From contig NZ_SBJH01000008.1 in assembly GCF_004368405.1 (NCBI RefSeq), positions 124,001 to 188,000 on the forward strand: a stretch of DNA of 64,000 nt, written 5' to 3'. This document shows positions 24,895 through 33,007 of this stretch, one piece after another; position 1 is the first letter of the stretch, and each line of letters starts with the position of its first letter. The position numbers and the translations under genes are program-made. The notes under the pieces are model-generated. The model did not search any database, was not told the DNA's origin, and was given only the letters and a program-made list of their open reading frames with translations. This stretch comes from Olivibacter sp. XZL3 (GTDB lineage: Bacteria; Bacteroidota; Bacteroidia; Sphingobacteriales; Sphingobacteriaceae).

Positions 24895-26001
24895 CTATTG
24901 ATAATTGGGATAATAAAAAGCAAAAGCTTTTGGGCTAACACCTACTTCAAGTGACCCCGTGCCAACCCAAGCACCGTTGTAGTATTCGAACAGAGACATG
25001 GTACCATTGCTGGTGTAATCTTTCGCATCTCCAACAACAATCGCTGATAGCTGTGGTAAAAAATCAATGCTGTAAGCATTATCTATTGCTAAACCAGACT
25101 GACCGAAAGTTTGTACAGTTTGACTTCCAGTGTCCATCGTCAACAATTGTCCTTTTCCTGAAGTATTGTTATTAAAGTTTGTACTGATTAGAAAAGCCTG
25201 CGACGTGGTTTGTGTCATCGGAATCACAATTATTTGTTCCGCTCCGAAAGTCATGGGCGTAATTTGATTGTTCGATAAGTTGACCACATACAGTTTCGAT
25301 GGATTGGTCTCCGTAACTCCTTCATAAGTCGCATTAGCATTCACATATAGCGTATTTCTAACACTATCAGCAGCTATAGCCACGAGATTCTCTGCGACCT
25401 CAATACTACCAGTTACTGTCAAAGAGCTGGCATTAACCACCGAAATGGTATTGTCGTAATCACCGCCATCAAGTTTTTCTCTCCAGCCCGAATTGGCTAC
25501 GTAAATGTTTCCTCCAGTAGCAGCGAGTTGCTCCGGTGAATTTCCGACAGCTACGCTAGTTGTGGAAAAGGTTGTCGTATCGATAGCCACTAACTCGTTA
25601 TTTCCTTGACCGGTTGCATAAACTCTTCCGCGATAAGAGAGTAAGTTACGAGGTAAGCTAATGTTAACTGTTCCCAGCTCCTGTTTGGTTTCGGAGTCTA
25701 ATACCACTACCTTGTTGGCGTTTGTAACACTCACATACAGCTTGGTTCCATAAGTAATTAGGTCGTTCGCGCCGGTACCTAGGTTACTATAGACATTATT
25801 TGTATAGTTTCCGGTCGAAAGATTATAAAAGCTTAAACTGGAGTTCAAGGACGATCCCTCGTTGAGAATAAAATAACCTGCGTTTTCCGCTATTGGCATA
25901 GTAGGAGTAACGTCATCATCATCATTTTTACTACACGCTCCCAGTGTAAGTAAGGCTCCGGCCAATAAGCTTAGGTAAAGAGAGTTGAATTTTGTCTTCA
26001 T
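24895..26001 (-). CDS. YncE-like beta-propeller lipoprotein
   Basis: A 368-aa lipoprotein: signal peptide with lipobox LTLGAC (Cys at residue 23) followed by SKNDDDD, an acidic stretch like the Bacteroidota surface-export signal, so it is probably displayed on the outer surface. The rest is a propeller: repeated units such as GTKLYVSVTNANKVVVLDSET, RGRVYATGQGNNELVAID and GGNIYVANSGW, with the start NAGYFILNEGSSLNSSLSFY typical of the DUF5074/YncE type. Surface propellers of this kind include the cobalamin-binding BtuG, but no TonB receptor or B12 gene is adjacent, so the ligand is unknown. Confidence 0.8.
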   Translation of the reverse strand: MKTKFNSLYLSLLAGALLTLGACSKNDDDDVTPTMPIAENAGYFILNEGSSLNSSLSFYNLSTGNYTNNVYSNLGTGANDLITYGTKLYVSVTNANKVVVLDSETKQELGTVNISLPRNLLSYRGRVYATGQGNNELVAIDTTTFSTTSVAVGNSPEQLAATGGNIYVANSGWREKLDGGDYDNTISVVNASSLTVTGSIEVAENLVAIAADSVRNTLYVNANATYEGVTETNPSKLYVVNLSNNQITPMTFGAEQIIVIPMTQTTSQAFLISTNFNNNTSGKGQLLTMDTGSQTVQTFGQSGLAIDNAYSIDFLPQLSAIVVGDAKDYTSNGTMSLFEYYNGAWVGTGSLEVGVSPKAFAFYYPNYQ

Positions 26002-26350
26002 TTGTTGTTTATAAATAAGGTGAATTTTTGTTTATATGCTTTTTATAACGGTTTAATAAATGAAAGTGCTACTTGCTATTCACTTTAATGATATCTTAAC
26101 GAGAACAACTCGTATTGATCACTTTCCGAGCGCCTACTATTTCCGAGTGCTAACTCGAAATATGCCCCCTTGACTTCCTATTGATCTCTCTGACAAAAAT
26201 AATCATTCAAGGCGATTATCCAAATGTAGGTCAACGGACGTACCAATGAGGAAACGGCCGCCGGTTTAAGGCGTTCGTAACATGACTTAACCTTGTAGTA
26301 ATCGATGAAAGTACATGAACAATGGCCATACGAAAGCTTGCAATCAACAG
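26002..26350. other. Intergenic region without a supported gene
   Basis: About 350 nt. A 61-codon frame (26178-26363) overlapping the lysozyme gene end is dismissed as random (odd composition, no promoter). One imperfect hairpin is visible near 26139-26162 (TATTTCCGAGT / AACTCGAAATA with a bulged C). I looked for a cobalamin riboswitch ahead of the propeller gene and saw no conserved core. Confidence 0.4.
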
Positions 26351-27121
26351 CTAGTTCGTACAAACCTCACATGGCATAATGCTATTATGGCAGTTTAAGA
26401 CATTGAAATCGACAAATTCGTTTGTGCCTGCTATTCTTCCTCGCTCGCTGTGTTGCCAAATGTCCCATTCACGGCTAATATAATCGGGCTTGTCCTCCCG
26501 CTCGTAATGGGCAATCCATAATGGGTATTGATCGAATGCTGTGCCGAGAAAATCTCGATAAAAGGTTGTATAGGTATATACCACGGGACGGATTCCATAG
26601 TAATTATGGAGGGTATTCAAACAATCTTGCAATCGCTTCTTTAGCAATTTGGCGTCAGTACGATAATTTTTTTCAATGTCAACTACAGGAGGCAAGCATC
26701 CGTCTAAATTTCCTACCCGTTTTATAAAAAGTTCTGCTTGCCGCACTCCGTCTTTATTCGGATGAAAAAAAAGATAAGCACCTCGTTTTAAACCATGTGC
26801 CTTTGCTTCCTGCCAGTTTACTTTAAACTTTTTGTCGTTCCGCATGTCCATCGTGGCCCGCATGTAGACAAAGGAAATAGGCACATCGTTATCCTGTGGT
26901 GAACATAAAGCGTCCCAGTCGATTGTTCCTTGGTATTGGGAAATATCAATTCCATGGGTATGGTATCCGGTAGGCATTTTTATACCGTAATGGGTTGCAT
27001 TTCGAAATAAAAAATGATTGACGAGTGCGATGGATATCAATGCGAGTAAACAACAGACCATCAGCAACCATTTCCAGGAAGAGCCTTTTGTTTTCTTTTT
27101 CCGTTTTCCTCTTTTCTTCAT
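26351..27121 (-). CDS. GH25 family lysozyme, membrane-anchored
   Basis: A peptidoglycan muramidase of 256 aa. The N terminus is highly basic (MKKRGKRKKKTKGSS) and runs into one membrane segment (WLLMVCCLLALISIALVNHFLF), so it is probably an inner-membrane-anchored or slowly cleaved exported protein. The GH25 domain begins HGIDISQYQGTIDWDAL (DxSxxQ start with the catalytic Asp) and continues SFVYMRATMDMRNDKKF, GAYLFFHP and LPPVVDIEK (the acid pair D-x-E of the family), YTYTTFYRDFLG and PLWIAHYEREDKPDY. It follows prmC by 12 nt, presumably in the same transcript, though their roles are unrelated. Confidence 0.9.
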   Translation of the reverse strand: MKKRGKRKKKTKGSSWKWLLMVCCLLALISIALVNHFLFRNATHYGIKMPTGYHTHGIDISQYQGTIDWDALCSPQDNDVPISFVYMRATMDMRNDKKFKVNWQEAKAHGLKRGAYLFFHPNKDGVRQAELFIKRVGNLDGCLPPVVDIEKNYRTDAKLLKKRLQDCLNTLHNYYGIRPVVYTYTTFYRDFLGTAFDQYPLWIAHYEREDKPDYISREWDIWQHSERGRIAGTNEFVDFNVLNCHNSIMPCEVCTN

Positions 27122-27133
27122 GGCTGTCTTTAT

Positions 27134-27994
27134 CTATAAACTGGCTCTCACCATTCGATCTGCGCCTTGTAAGTCCTGCTTAAGCAGGATGTCTTTAAAG
27201 CCCTTTTTTTGCAGTAACTCTTTCACTTCCTGTCCGAAATTCCTATTGACCTCGAAATAGAGCCTCCCTCCTTTTGCCAGATGAGTCAATGCGAAAGAAG
27301 CAATGGTTTCGTAAAAGAGCAGCGGCGCCTGATCTTCGACGAAAAGGGCTAAATGGGGTTCGTATTGCAGCACATTTAAGTGCATTTCCTGTTGCTCAGT
27401 ATGAGTGATATAAGGTGGATTGCTGACAATGACGTCGAATTGCATGGACGCTGCAAAAACGAGATCCCACTCCAGGATATCGGCGAGCATCCAGTGAATC
27501 GAACAGCGGTTAATAGTTGCATTGTGCTTAGCTACTTCCAGCGCTTCCGGCGATATATCCATTGCATAGACGCGTGCTTTGTCGACATGTTTTTTAATAG
27601 CAATCGGAATGCAGCCCGAGCCTGTACCTATATCCATTATTTTCGGTTCTGGTAATGCGGACTGTTTCAAATCTTGAATAATGAGATCAACGAGTTCTTC
27701 GGTTTCGGGACGCGGGATCAATACATGAGCATTCACTTTGAAGGTTAATCCCATAAAGGATGTATGTCCCACGATATATTGCACCGGTTCTCCCGAACAT
27801 AGGCGAGTAACTATTTCGTTCAATCGCTCTAACTGCGCCTCAGGAAGCATTAAAGATTTGTTGAGCAGTAAGTCTTTTCGAGTATATCCGAATATATCTT
27901 CCAGTACAATAAGCAAAATGCTTTCCGCTTCGGTGGCTTCATATAAACCAGCTAATTTTTCTATCAATAGTTTTTTGACGGCTTCGAGTTGCAT
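27134..27994 (-). CDS. prmC: Peptide chain release factor N5-glutamine methyltransferase
   Basis: Methylates the GGQ glutamine of release factors RF1/RF2 using SAM. 286 aa with an N-terminal helical domain and a methyltransferase domain. Seen: VQYIVGHTSFMGLTFKVNAHVLIPRPETEELVD (PrmC signature with PRPETE), MDIGTGSGCIPIAI (SAM-binding motif I), and the substrate motif NPPY in VIVSNPPYITHTEQQEM. A consensus promoter lies just upstream. Probably co-transcribed with the lysozyme gene 12 nt downstream. Confidence 0.94.
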   Translation of the reverse strand: MQLEAVKKLLIEKLAGLYEATEAESILLIVLEDIFGYTRKDLLLNKSLMLPEAQLERLNEIVTRLCSGEPVQYIVGHTSFMGLTFKVNAHVLIPRPETEELVDLIIQDLKQSALPEPKIMDIGTGSGCIPIAIKKHVDKARVYAMDISPEALEVAKHNATINRCSIHWMLADILEWDLVFAASMQFDVIVSNPPYITHTEQQEMHLNVLQYEPHLALFVEDQAPLLFYETIASFALTHLAKGGRLYFEVNRNFGQEVKELLQKKGFKDILLKQDLQGADRMVRASL

Positions 27995-28007
27995 GTGTTT
28001 ACGTGTT

Positions 28008-28038
28008 CAAACCTACTAATTCAAAAGTAAAAATTCAA
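28008..28038 (-). promoter_or_regulatory. Promoter of prmC, built partly from a repeat
   Basis: On the minus strand TTG (part of TTTTG, 28036-28040) and TAGGTTTG (28008-28015) are 20 nt apart, a good Bacteroidota promoter. Leader to the ATG at 27994 is about 11 nt. The -33 box lies inside the dispersed AATTCAAAAGT repeat, so the repeat itself supplies part of this promoter. Confidence 0.6.
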
Positions 28039-28072
28039 AAGTAAAAAAGCTTGCCTCCCGAAGGGATGGTAA
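28018..28072. repeat. Dispersed intergenic repeat, copy 1
   Basis: Two tandem AATTCAAAAGTAAAA units followed by AGCTTGCCTCCCGAAGGGA and TGGTA. A second copy with the same order of parts lies at 61325-61385. The CCCGAAGGG part is a small inverted repeat. No coding frame. A shorter match, AAAGCTTGCCTC, is found at 32115-32126. Confidence 0.7.
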
Positions 28073-28109
28073 AAAAACAGGACATAAAACTGTAAAAAAA
28101 ATCGGCCTA

Positions 28110-28142
28110 TTGACCGACAGCTGCTAAAAATCCTTAGGTTTG
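28110..28142 (+). promoter_or_regulatory. Promoter of ribD, candidate leaderless start
   Basis: TTG (28110-28112) and TAGGTTTG (28135-28142) with 22 nt between. The -7 box ends only 4 nt before the A of the ribD ATG (28146), so transcription should begin at or 1 nt before the start codon. Same geometry as the cyclase gene at 47228. Confidence 0.5.
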
Positions 28143-28145
28143 TAC

Positions 28146-29192
28146 ATGCCTAATCACGAAATCTATATGCACCGCTGTTTGGAGCTGGCTAAGCTTGGCC
28201 ACGGAACTGTTAGTCCGAATCCGATGGTGGGTGCGCTAGTGGTACATAAGGATAAAATTATTGGCGAAGGCTGGCACCGAAAATATGGCGAAGCACATGC
28301 CGAACCGAATGCAATTGCCGATGTTTTTAATCGTCATGTAAATGCTGCCGATCTATTGAAAGAATCAACGGTCTACGTTACTTTAGAACCGTGTTCACAC
28401 CATGGGAAAACACCGCCCTGTGCGGATCTGCTGATAAAGCATGGGCCGAAGCAAGTCGTGATCGCCTGTAGAGATCCTTTTGAGCAGGTCAACGGCCGAG
28501 GTATTGCCAAACTGCGCGCAGCTGGTATCGAAGTGATCGAAGGCGTATTGGAGGAGGAAGCAAAATTTATAAATCGCCGTTTCTTTACCCGCGTACAGCA
28601 ACAAAGGCCTTACGTTATACTGAAATGGGCGGAAACAGCCAACGGTTATTTTGCCCCTAAAATCAGCAGCCAACGGTGGATTACAGGCTTTGCTGCGCAA
28701 GTACTCAATCATCGATGGCGTAGTGAAGAAGACGCTGTTTTAGTGGGCGCAAACACCGCTTTGATTGACAATCCGCAGCTTAATGTCCGCCATTGGTTCG
28801 GCAGAAATCCAAAACGGATTGTTATCGATAAAGAACTTTCTTTACCGTCACACCTCCATTTGTTTGATCAACAAGTAGAAACCCTGGTGTTTAACGCTAT
28901 AAAGACAGATTGGCAAAGCAATTTGAAATTCATCGCCTTAGAGCATTTCGATTGGTATTTACCTCAGAACGTGCTGTATCAACTTCATTTGATGGATGTA
29001 CAGTCCATAATCATTGAAGGAGGTGTTAAAACGCTCAAACTATTTATAGAGGCTGGCTTATGGGACGAAGCGCGGGTATTTCGGGGACGGGACTATTGGG
29101 AGGATGGTTTAGATGCTCCCCGTTTACAGGCAATTCCTCAGCTTGTGGAAAACATAGGCAATGATTCACTTACTGTTTATTTTAACAAATAA
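28146..29192 (+). CDS. ribD: Bifunctional riboflavin biosynthesis deaminase/reductase
   Basis: Carries out two steps of riboflavin synthesis, deamination of the pyrimidine and reduction of the ribose. 348 aa from the ATG at 28146 (an in-frame TTG two codons before is rejected). The N-terminal CMP/dCMP deaminase-type domain has the zinc site HAEPNA and LEPCSHHGKTPPC (about residues 50-90); the C-terminal RibD_C reductase domain includes RPYVILKWAETANGYFA, SEEDAVLVGANTALIDNPQLNVR and IIIEGGVKTLKLFIEAGLWDE. No FMN riboswitch is visible upstream. Divergent from prmC; the transporter gene begins 2 nt after its stop. Confidence 0.94.
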   Translation: MPNHEIYMHRCLELAKLGHGTVSPNPMVGALVVHKDKIIGEGWHRKYGEAHAEPNAIADVFNRHVNAADLLKESTVYVTLEPCSHHGKTPPCADLLIKHGPKQVVIACRDPFEQVNGRGIAKLRAAGIEVIEGVLEEEAKFINRRFFTRVQQQRPYVILKWAETANGYFAPKISSQRWITGFAAQVLNHRWRSEEDAVLVGANTALIDNPQLNVRHWFGRNPKRIVIDKELSLPSHLHLFDQQVETLVFNAIKTDWQSNLKFIALEHFDWYLPQNVLYQLHLMDVQSIIIEGGVKTLKLFIEAGLWDEARVFRGRDYWEDGLDAPRLQAIPQLVENIGNDSLTVYFNK

Positions 29193-29194
29193 AA

Positions 29195-30058
29195 ATGCTC
29201 CTGGTCCTTTTAAGTGTTTTATGTAGTGTTACGGTCTCCGTACTTATCAAGCTAGCAAGACGCTATTCGGTTAACATTTTGCAAATGATTGCATGGAATT
29301 ACCCCGTAGCCGTATTGCTGAGTTACCATTATTTGGAGCCAGATCTAAATCACTTCTCGTTCGCCGAGGCACCACTGGCAACCTATTTAATATTAGGACT
29401 GCTATTGCCGTCCCTCTTTGTGATTATAGCGGGGTCAATACGCTATTCAGGCATCGTGCGGACGGAAGTCGCGCAGCGTTTATCACTTTTTATTCCTCTC
29501 TTGGCCGCATTCTTTATTTTTAACGAACATCCGAGCGTTACTAAACTTGTTGGGGTGGCTGTGGGGCTGGTAGCGATTGCGTGCTCCATCAAATGGCAGA
29601 AGCGTACGGAACACACACTAGGGAGTAAAAATGCCTGGCGGTATCCTTTAATGGTATTTTTCGGTATGGGCATTATCGATATTCTTTTTAAGCACATTGC
29701 TCAGTACCAAGCGGTTTCGTACAAAACGTCTATTTTCCTGGTTTTTGTCCTTTGTGTTTTGGTGTCGTTTTTATATATAGGCTTTTTAGCGATTAGCAAA
29801 CGGGAGAAGTTTTCACTTTCGGGTACCCTTTGGGGATTGGCATTGGGCCTTTTCAATTTTGGGAATATCCTGTTTTACATGAAGGCCCATCAGGCTTTGC
29901 CGAATAATCCTTCCATCGTATTTTCGGGAATGAATATCGGCGTTATTGTCGTGGGAGCCATCGTCGGTTTATTCTTGTTTAAGGAAAAATTGAGTACATT
30001 AAATAAAGTAGGCCTCTTGTTAGCGGTGATTTCTGTAGTGATTATTGGCACGTTGTAA
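29195..30058 (+). CDS. EamA/DMT-superfamily transporter-like membrane protein
   Basis: An integral membrane protein of 287 aa with about ten hydrophobic segments in two halves, as in the drug/metabolite transporter superfamily. The N terminus (MLLVLLSVLCSVTVSVLIKLARRY) and the repeated end segment (FSGMNIGVIVVGAIVGLFLFKEKLSTLNKVGLLLAVISVVIIGTL) show the EamA-type closing pattern with a charged FxEK turn. It starts 2 nt after ribD, so it is in the same operon. A role in moving riboflavin or a precursor is possible from that position, but nothing in the sequence proves it. Confidence 0.8.
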   Translation: MLLVLLSVLCSVTVSVLIKLARRYSVNILQMIAWNYPVAVLLSYHYLEPDLNHFSFAEAPLATYLILGLLLPSLFVIIAGSIRYSGIVRTEVAQRLSLFIPLLAAFFIFNEHPSVTKLVGVAVGLVAIACSIKWQKRTEHTLGSKNAWRYPLMVFFGMGIIDILFKHIAQYQAVSYKTSIFLVFVLCVLVSFLYIGFLAISKREKFSLSGTLWGLALGLFNFGNILFYMKAHQALPNNPSIVFSGMNIGVIVVGAIVGLFLFKEKLSTLNKVGLLLAVISVVIIGTL

Positions 30059-30080
30059 AGCCTATAACCGATTATTATTA

Positions 30081-30698
30081 ATGAATTTATTTGAAGATAC
30101 TTATAACACAATCGAAAAACCCGCCGAAGGCTTGTTTAAAGACAAAGGAAGCAAGTTTATTGCTTATGCATATCCTTTCGGCGACCCCGGAGATTTAAAA
30201 AATGTTATTGCGGAGATCAAAGCGCTTCATCCTAAGGCGCGTCATCACTGTTGGGCTTACCGATTAACGACCGACCGCTCGGTGTTCCGGCTGAATGATG
30301 ACGGCGAACCGTCTGGAACTGCCGGTCGCCCTATATTAAACGCGCTTTTATCGCAAGATTTAACGAACATTATTGTGGTGGTGGTAAGGTACTTCGGAGG
30401 CACACTGTTGGGTGTACCCGGACTGATTAATGCGTATAAAAGCGCGACACAAGACGCCTTGAGTCAGGCTCAAATTATTAAAAAAACAGTTAATGATGTG
30501 TATAAGGTGACCTTCGATTATCTACAAATGAACGAAGTAATGCGTATTGTGAAGGAAGACGCGTTAACGGTGTTAAAGCAAACCTTCGATAATAATTGCT
30601 CGCTGGTTTTTGAGATTAGGCAAAAGGAGGTGAATGAGACGCTCGGCAGGTTACAGAGTTTGAGCGGTGTAAAAGTGAAATACCTACGGACTATTTAG
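30081..30698 (+). CDS. IMPACT/YigZ family protein
   Basis: Conserved protein of 205 aa with the UPF0029/IMPACT fold. The ATG at 30081 is chosen over an upstream in-frame start (30045) that overlaps the transporter gene and adds residues unlike the family. Seen: KDKGSKFIAYAYPF, the signature HHCWAYRL and LNDDGEPSGTAGRPIL, VVRYFGGTLLGVPGLINAYK, and a C-terminal EF-G-like ferredoxin domain (about residues 130-200). IMPACT proteins in eukaryotes regulate Gcn2; the bacterial role is unknown, although an RNA or ribosome link is suspected. Confidence 0.9.
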   Translation: MNLFEDTYNTIEKPAEGLFKDKGSKFIAYAYPFGDPGDLKNVIAEIKALHPKARHHCWAYRLTTDRSVFRLNDDGEPSGTAGRPILNALLSQDLTNIIVVVVRYFGGTLLGVPGLINAYKSATQDALSQAQIIKKTVNDVYKVTFDYLQMNEVMRIVKEDALTVLKQTFDNNCSLVFEIRQKEVNETLGRLQSLSGVKVKYLRTI

Positions 30699-30711
30699 CG
30701 TATGACAAGAA

Positions 30712-30735
30712 GGTTGGTCGGCATGCTTACCAACC
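30712..30735. terminator. Stem-loop between convergent genes
   Basis: GGTTGGT (30712-30718) and ACCAACC (30729-30735) form a perfect 7-bp stem around a 10-nt loop in the gap between the convergent IMPACT and WYL genes. No T tract on either side. Confidence 0.45.
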
Positions 30736-30761
30736 ATGTTGGCAACTGACTGCCTATTGCC

Positions 30762-31451
30762 TTAATAGTCGACCGGCAATTTGTTCATAAAGTCGGCAAC
30801 AGGTATATGCGTTGACTTTCTGAACGGGCATTGTATGTCATGGAGTTTTTTGATTCTGGAAACTCTAAAATCGCGATATTCATGACGTAAATGGCACCAA
30901 GCGATTAAGTGCCAGCTGAATGCATAAAATATAAGTCCGATGGATTCGACCTCCCGACAGCTCCGTTCGCCATTTTCCTTTTCATAGTCGATCCGTAAAA
31001 TGGATTTACAAACGATGGCGTTTTGGATGGCCGATAAATATTCAAAATCATTTTGGAGTCGGGATGGTATCTGGAATTTAATGTGCTCATTTAGAAATTC
31101 CAATTGCTCTTTCTGTTGACTTCGCATCACGTTCTTTACCTTATTTAATGCTGTGATATAATGTTTTTGAATAGAACGGTCAGCAAAACCGGTCAAAAAG
31201 CGCTCCATGAGGATCAAGGCATTGGCTTCATCATTGTTAAAAGCAACCGGCGGCAGAAAATAGCCCTGAACAATGTAGTAGCCTCTGTTGGCTTCAAAAC
31301 TGATGGGTACGCCCTGTTCGCTAATTGCGCGAATGTCGCGGTAGACTGTTCGGATACTGATTCCAAATTTCTCCGCAATGGCTTCGACTCCTACATACCT
31401 GCGTGATTGGAGTAAGGTTACGATACCGAAGAGTCTGTCGATCCTGTTCAT
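30762..31451 (-). CDS. YafY/PafC-type transcriptional regulator (HTH_11 and WYL domains)
   Basis: A 229-aa DNA-binding regulator. The N-terminal winged helix is DRLFGIVTLLQSRRYVGVEAIAEKFGISIRTVYRDIRAI (residues 4-42). The WYL domain follows (about 135-215), with the LIFYAFSWHLIAWCHLRHEYRDFRVSRI core, where the family motif appears as SWHL, close to the WYL consensus, and FRVSRI carries the ligand-binding arginine. WYL domains sense ligands such as nucleotides or DNA ends; its target is unknown. It is a single gene convergent with the IMPACT protein. Confidence 0.88.
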   Translation of the reverse strand: MNRIDRLFGIVTLLQSRRYVGVEAIAEKFGISIRTVYRDIRAISEQGVPISFEANRGYYIVQGYFLPPVAFNNDEANALILMERFLTGFADRSIQKHYITALNKVKNVMRSQQKEQLEFLNEHIKFQIPSRLQNDFEYLSAIQNAIVCKSILRIDYEKENGERSCREVESIGLIFYAFSWHLIAWCHLRHEYRDFRVSRIKKLHDIQCPFRKSTHIPVADFMNKLPVDY

Positions 31452-31669
31452 AATCTATCTCGAAGATATAAAAGTTTAGCAGTTTTTGGAAAAGATGGGG
31501 ATCATTAAAAATGAAAGTTAATTTATTTGTTTGAATAGGAGGACTTTTTTTGTACTGATGTCTTGATCTCATTACATTGCATCCGACATCACGATAAGAA
31601 AATGACTTTTTAAACATCTTCATGAATAAAGATCATCAAAACCGTATTTTTGAGTCATAGCCGATACGA

Positions 31670-32116
31670 ATGATTAGAAGTTTAGCAAACGATGATTACG
31701 CGCGCGTTATGGAAATCTGGGAGCGCGCGGTGAGAGCAACACATCACTTTCTGAAAGAGGAAGATATTCTACAGTATAAAGAACTTATTTATAACAAATA
31801 CCTGGATTTGGTGGATCTGTATGGTTTTGTTGATGAGAAAGGTGTCCTAAGTGGCTTCGTCGGGATTTCGGGTGAGGCTATCCAGCTGTTATTTGTGGAT
31901 GCAAACAAGCGGGGTACAGGTGTGGGAAAGAGACTGGTAGCATATGCTGTGCGGGAAAAAGGTTCAAAAACGGTCGATGTAAACGAGCAGAATCAGCAAG
32001 CGGTACGCTTTTATGAGCATCTGGGCTTTGTAACAACTGGCCGCTTTCCTGTAGACGACGCCGGAAAACCTTATCCAATCTTGAGTATGGAGTTGAAAAC
32101 TAAAAAGAGCGTCTAA
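31670..32116 (+). CDS. GNAT-family N-acetyltransferase (YjaB-like)
   Basis: A 148-aa acetyltransferase. It starts with IRSLANDDYARVMEIWERAVRATHHFL, typical of the YjaB group, and shows the acetyl-CoA site LFVDANKRGTGVGKRLVAYAV (R/Q-x-x-G-x-G/A, here KRGTGVG) and AVRFYEHLGFVTTGR near the end. The acceptor is unknown. A plus-strand TATTTTTG (31645-31652) matches the -7 consensus 18 nt before the ATG, giving a very short leader; no -33 box was found. Convergent with the YceI gene. Confidence 0.86.
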   Translation: MIRSLANDDYARVMEIWERAVRATHHFLKEEDILQYKELIYNKYLDLVDLYGFVDEKGVLSGFVGISGEAIQLLFVDANKRGTGVGKRLVAYAVREKGSKTVDVNEQNQQAVRFYEHLGFVTTGRFPVDDAGKPYPILSMELKTKKSV

Positions 32117-32205
32117 AGCTTGCCTCTTCGCATATGCCGAATGCACTTTTCTTTACATTCGATCTTACAAAGAGATAAACTTTAGACACTCCATCCATCG
32201 GACCT

Positions 32206-32733
32206 TTATGCTTGTTTAGCCAATTGTATATTGCTCACCAGCTTAATGTCTTCCCCAAGCGCCAAGCCGCCTGTTTCGGTTAGTGAATTATAGGTAAGCC
32301 CAAAGTCCTTACGGTTAATTTTACCGGTAATTTCGAAGCCTGCTTTTGTATTGCCGTATGCATCTTTTTCAATGCCACCGAATTCTGCTTTTAGGGTTAT
32401 CGGTTTAGTGACTCCTTTTAAGGTTAAGTCGCCCACTAATTCGAATTCATCATCACCTACCTTTTTCCAAGAAGTTGAGCTGAATAAAATTTCAGGATAG
32501 CTATCTGCGTCGAAAAAGTCGCCTGTTCTTAAATGATTATCGCGATCAGCGTTTTTGGTGTCAATACTTTTAACGTCAATTTTAAAGTTCGCTTTAACGT
32601 TTTCAAAACCCTCTGTTGCTGTAGCCACGCCCTCAAATTGATTAAAAGAACCTGTCACAGTTGAAATCACCAAATGTTTAATTTTAAATTGTACATCAGA
32701 GTGTACCGGATCTACTACCCAAGTTGTTTCCAT
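32206..32733 (-). CDS. YceI family lipocalin-like protein
   Basis: A 175-aa YceI-fold beta barrel that in other bacteria binds polyisoprenoids or lipids. It begins METTWVVDPVHSDVQFKIKHLVISTVTGSFNQFEG, the usual YceI start, and ends with TGKINRKDFGLTYN and the closing strands. Unlike many YceI proteins it has no signal peptide, so it should be cytoplasmic. The minus strand has TATCTTTG (32769-32776), a perfect -7 box, 36 nt before the ATG. Confidence 0.92.
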   Translation of the reverse strand: METTWVVDPVHSDVQFKIKHLVISTVTGSFNQFEGVATATEGFENVKANFKIDVKSIDTKNADRDNHLRTGDFFDADSYPEILFSSTSWKKVGDDEFELVGDLTLKGVTKPITLKAEFGGIEKDAYGNTKAGFEITGKINRKDFGLTYNSLTETGGLALGEDIKLVSNIQLAKQA

Positions 32734-33007
32734 ATTTTAAATTTTATACTATGTTTCTGTTAATATACCAAAGATAAGCACTTTAATATTAAATTGATGT
32801 TTAAACATTTATTTTGAAATTGTTATGACTTTGTCAGTTGTCGGTTGCGAGTTATCGGTTGCCAGCGGTGAAATAGAAGCCATAAATGCAAGATGCCGCA
32901 AACACATCGCTGCCTTTACGTTTATTTAGAATAATTTTAATAAGAATTGCGTTTTACTGTTTAAGTTGGTTTTTTTGCATCAAAATAGATAAACACCAAA
33001 TAACAAT

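Noticed and set aside
26002-26350. Cobalamin riboswitch upstream of the YncE/BtuG-like lipoprotein
   Set aside because: No GCCACTG-type core or B12 helix pattern on either strand.
26178-26363. 61-codon minus-strand frame overlapping the lysozyme gene end
   Set aside because: Overlaps a solid gene in another frame and has no recognisable features.
27995-28145. FMN riboswitch upstream of ribD
   Set aside because: The conserved core (AGGATATGC-like start and later helices) is not present; the gap holds two promoters and a repeat.
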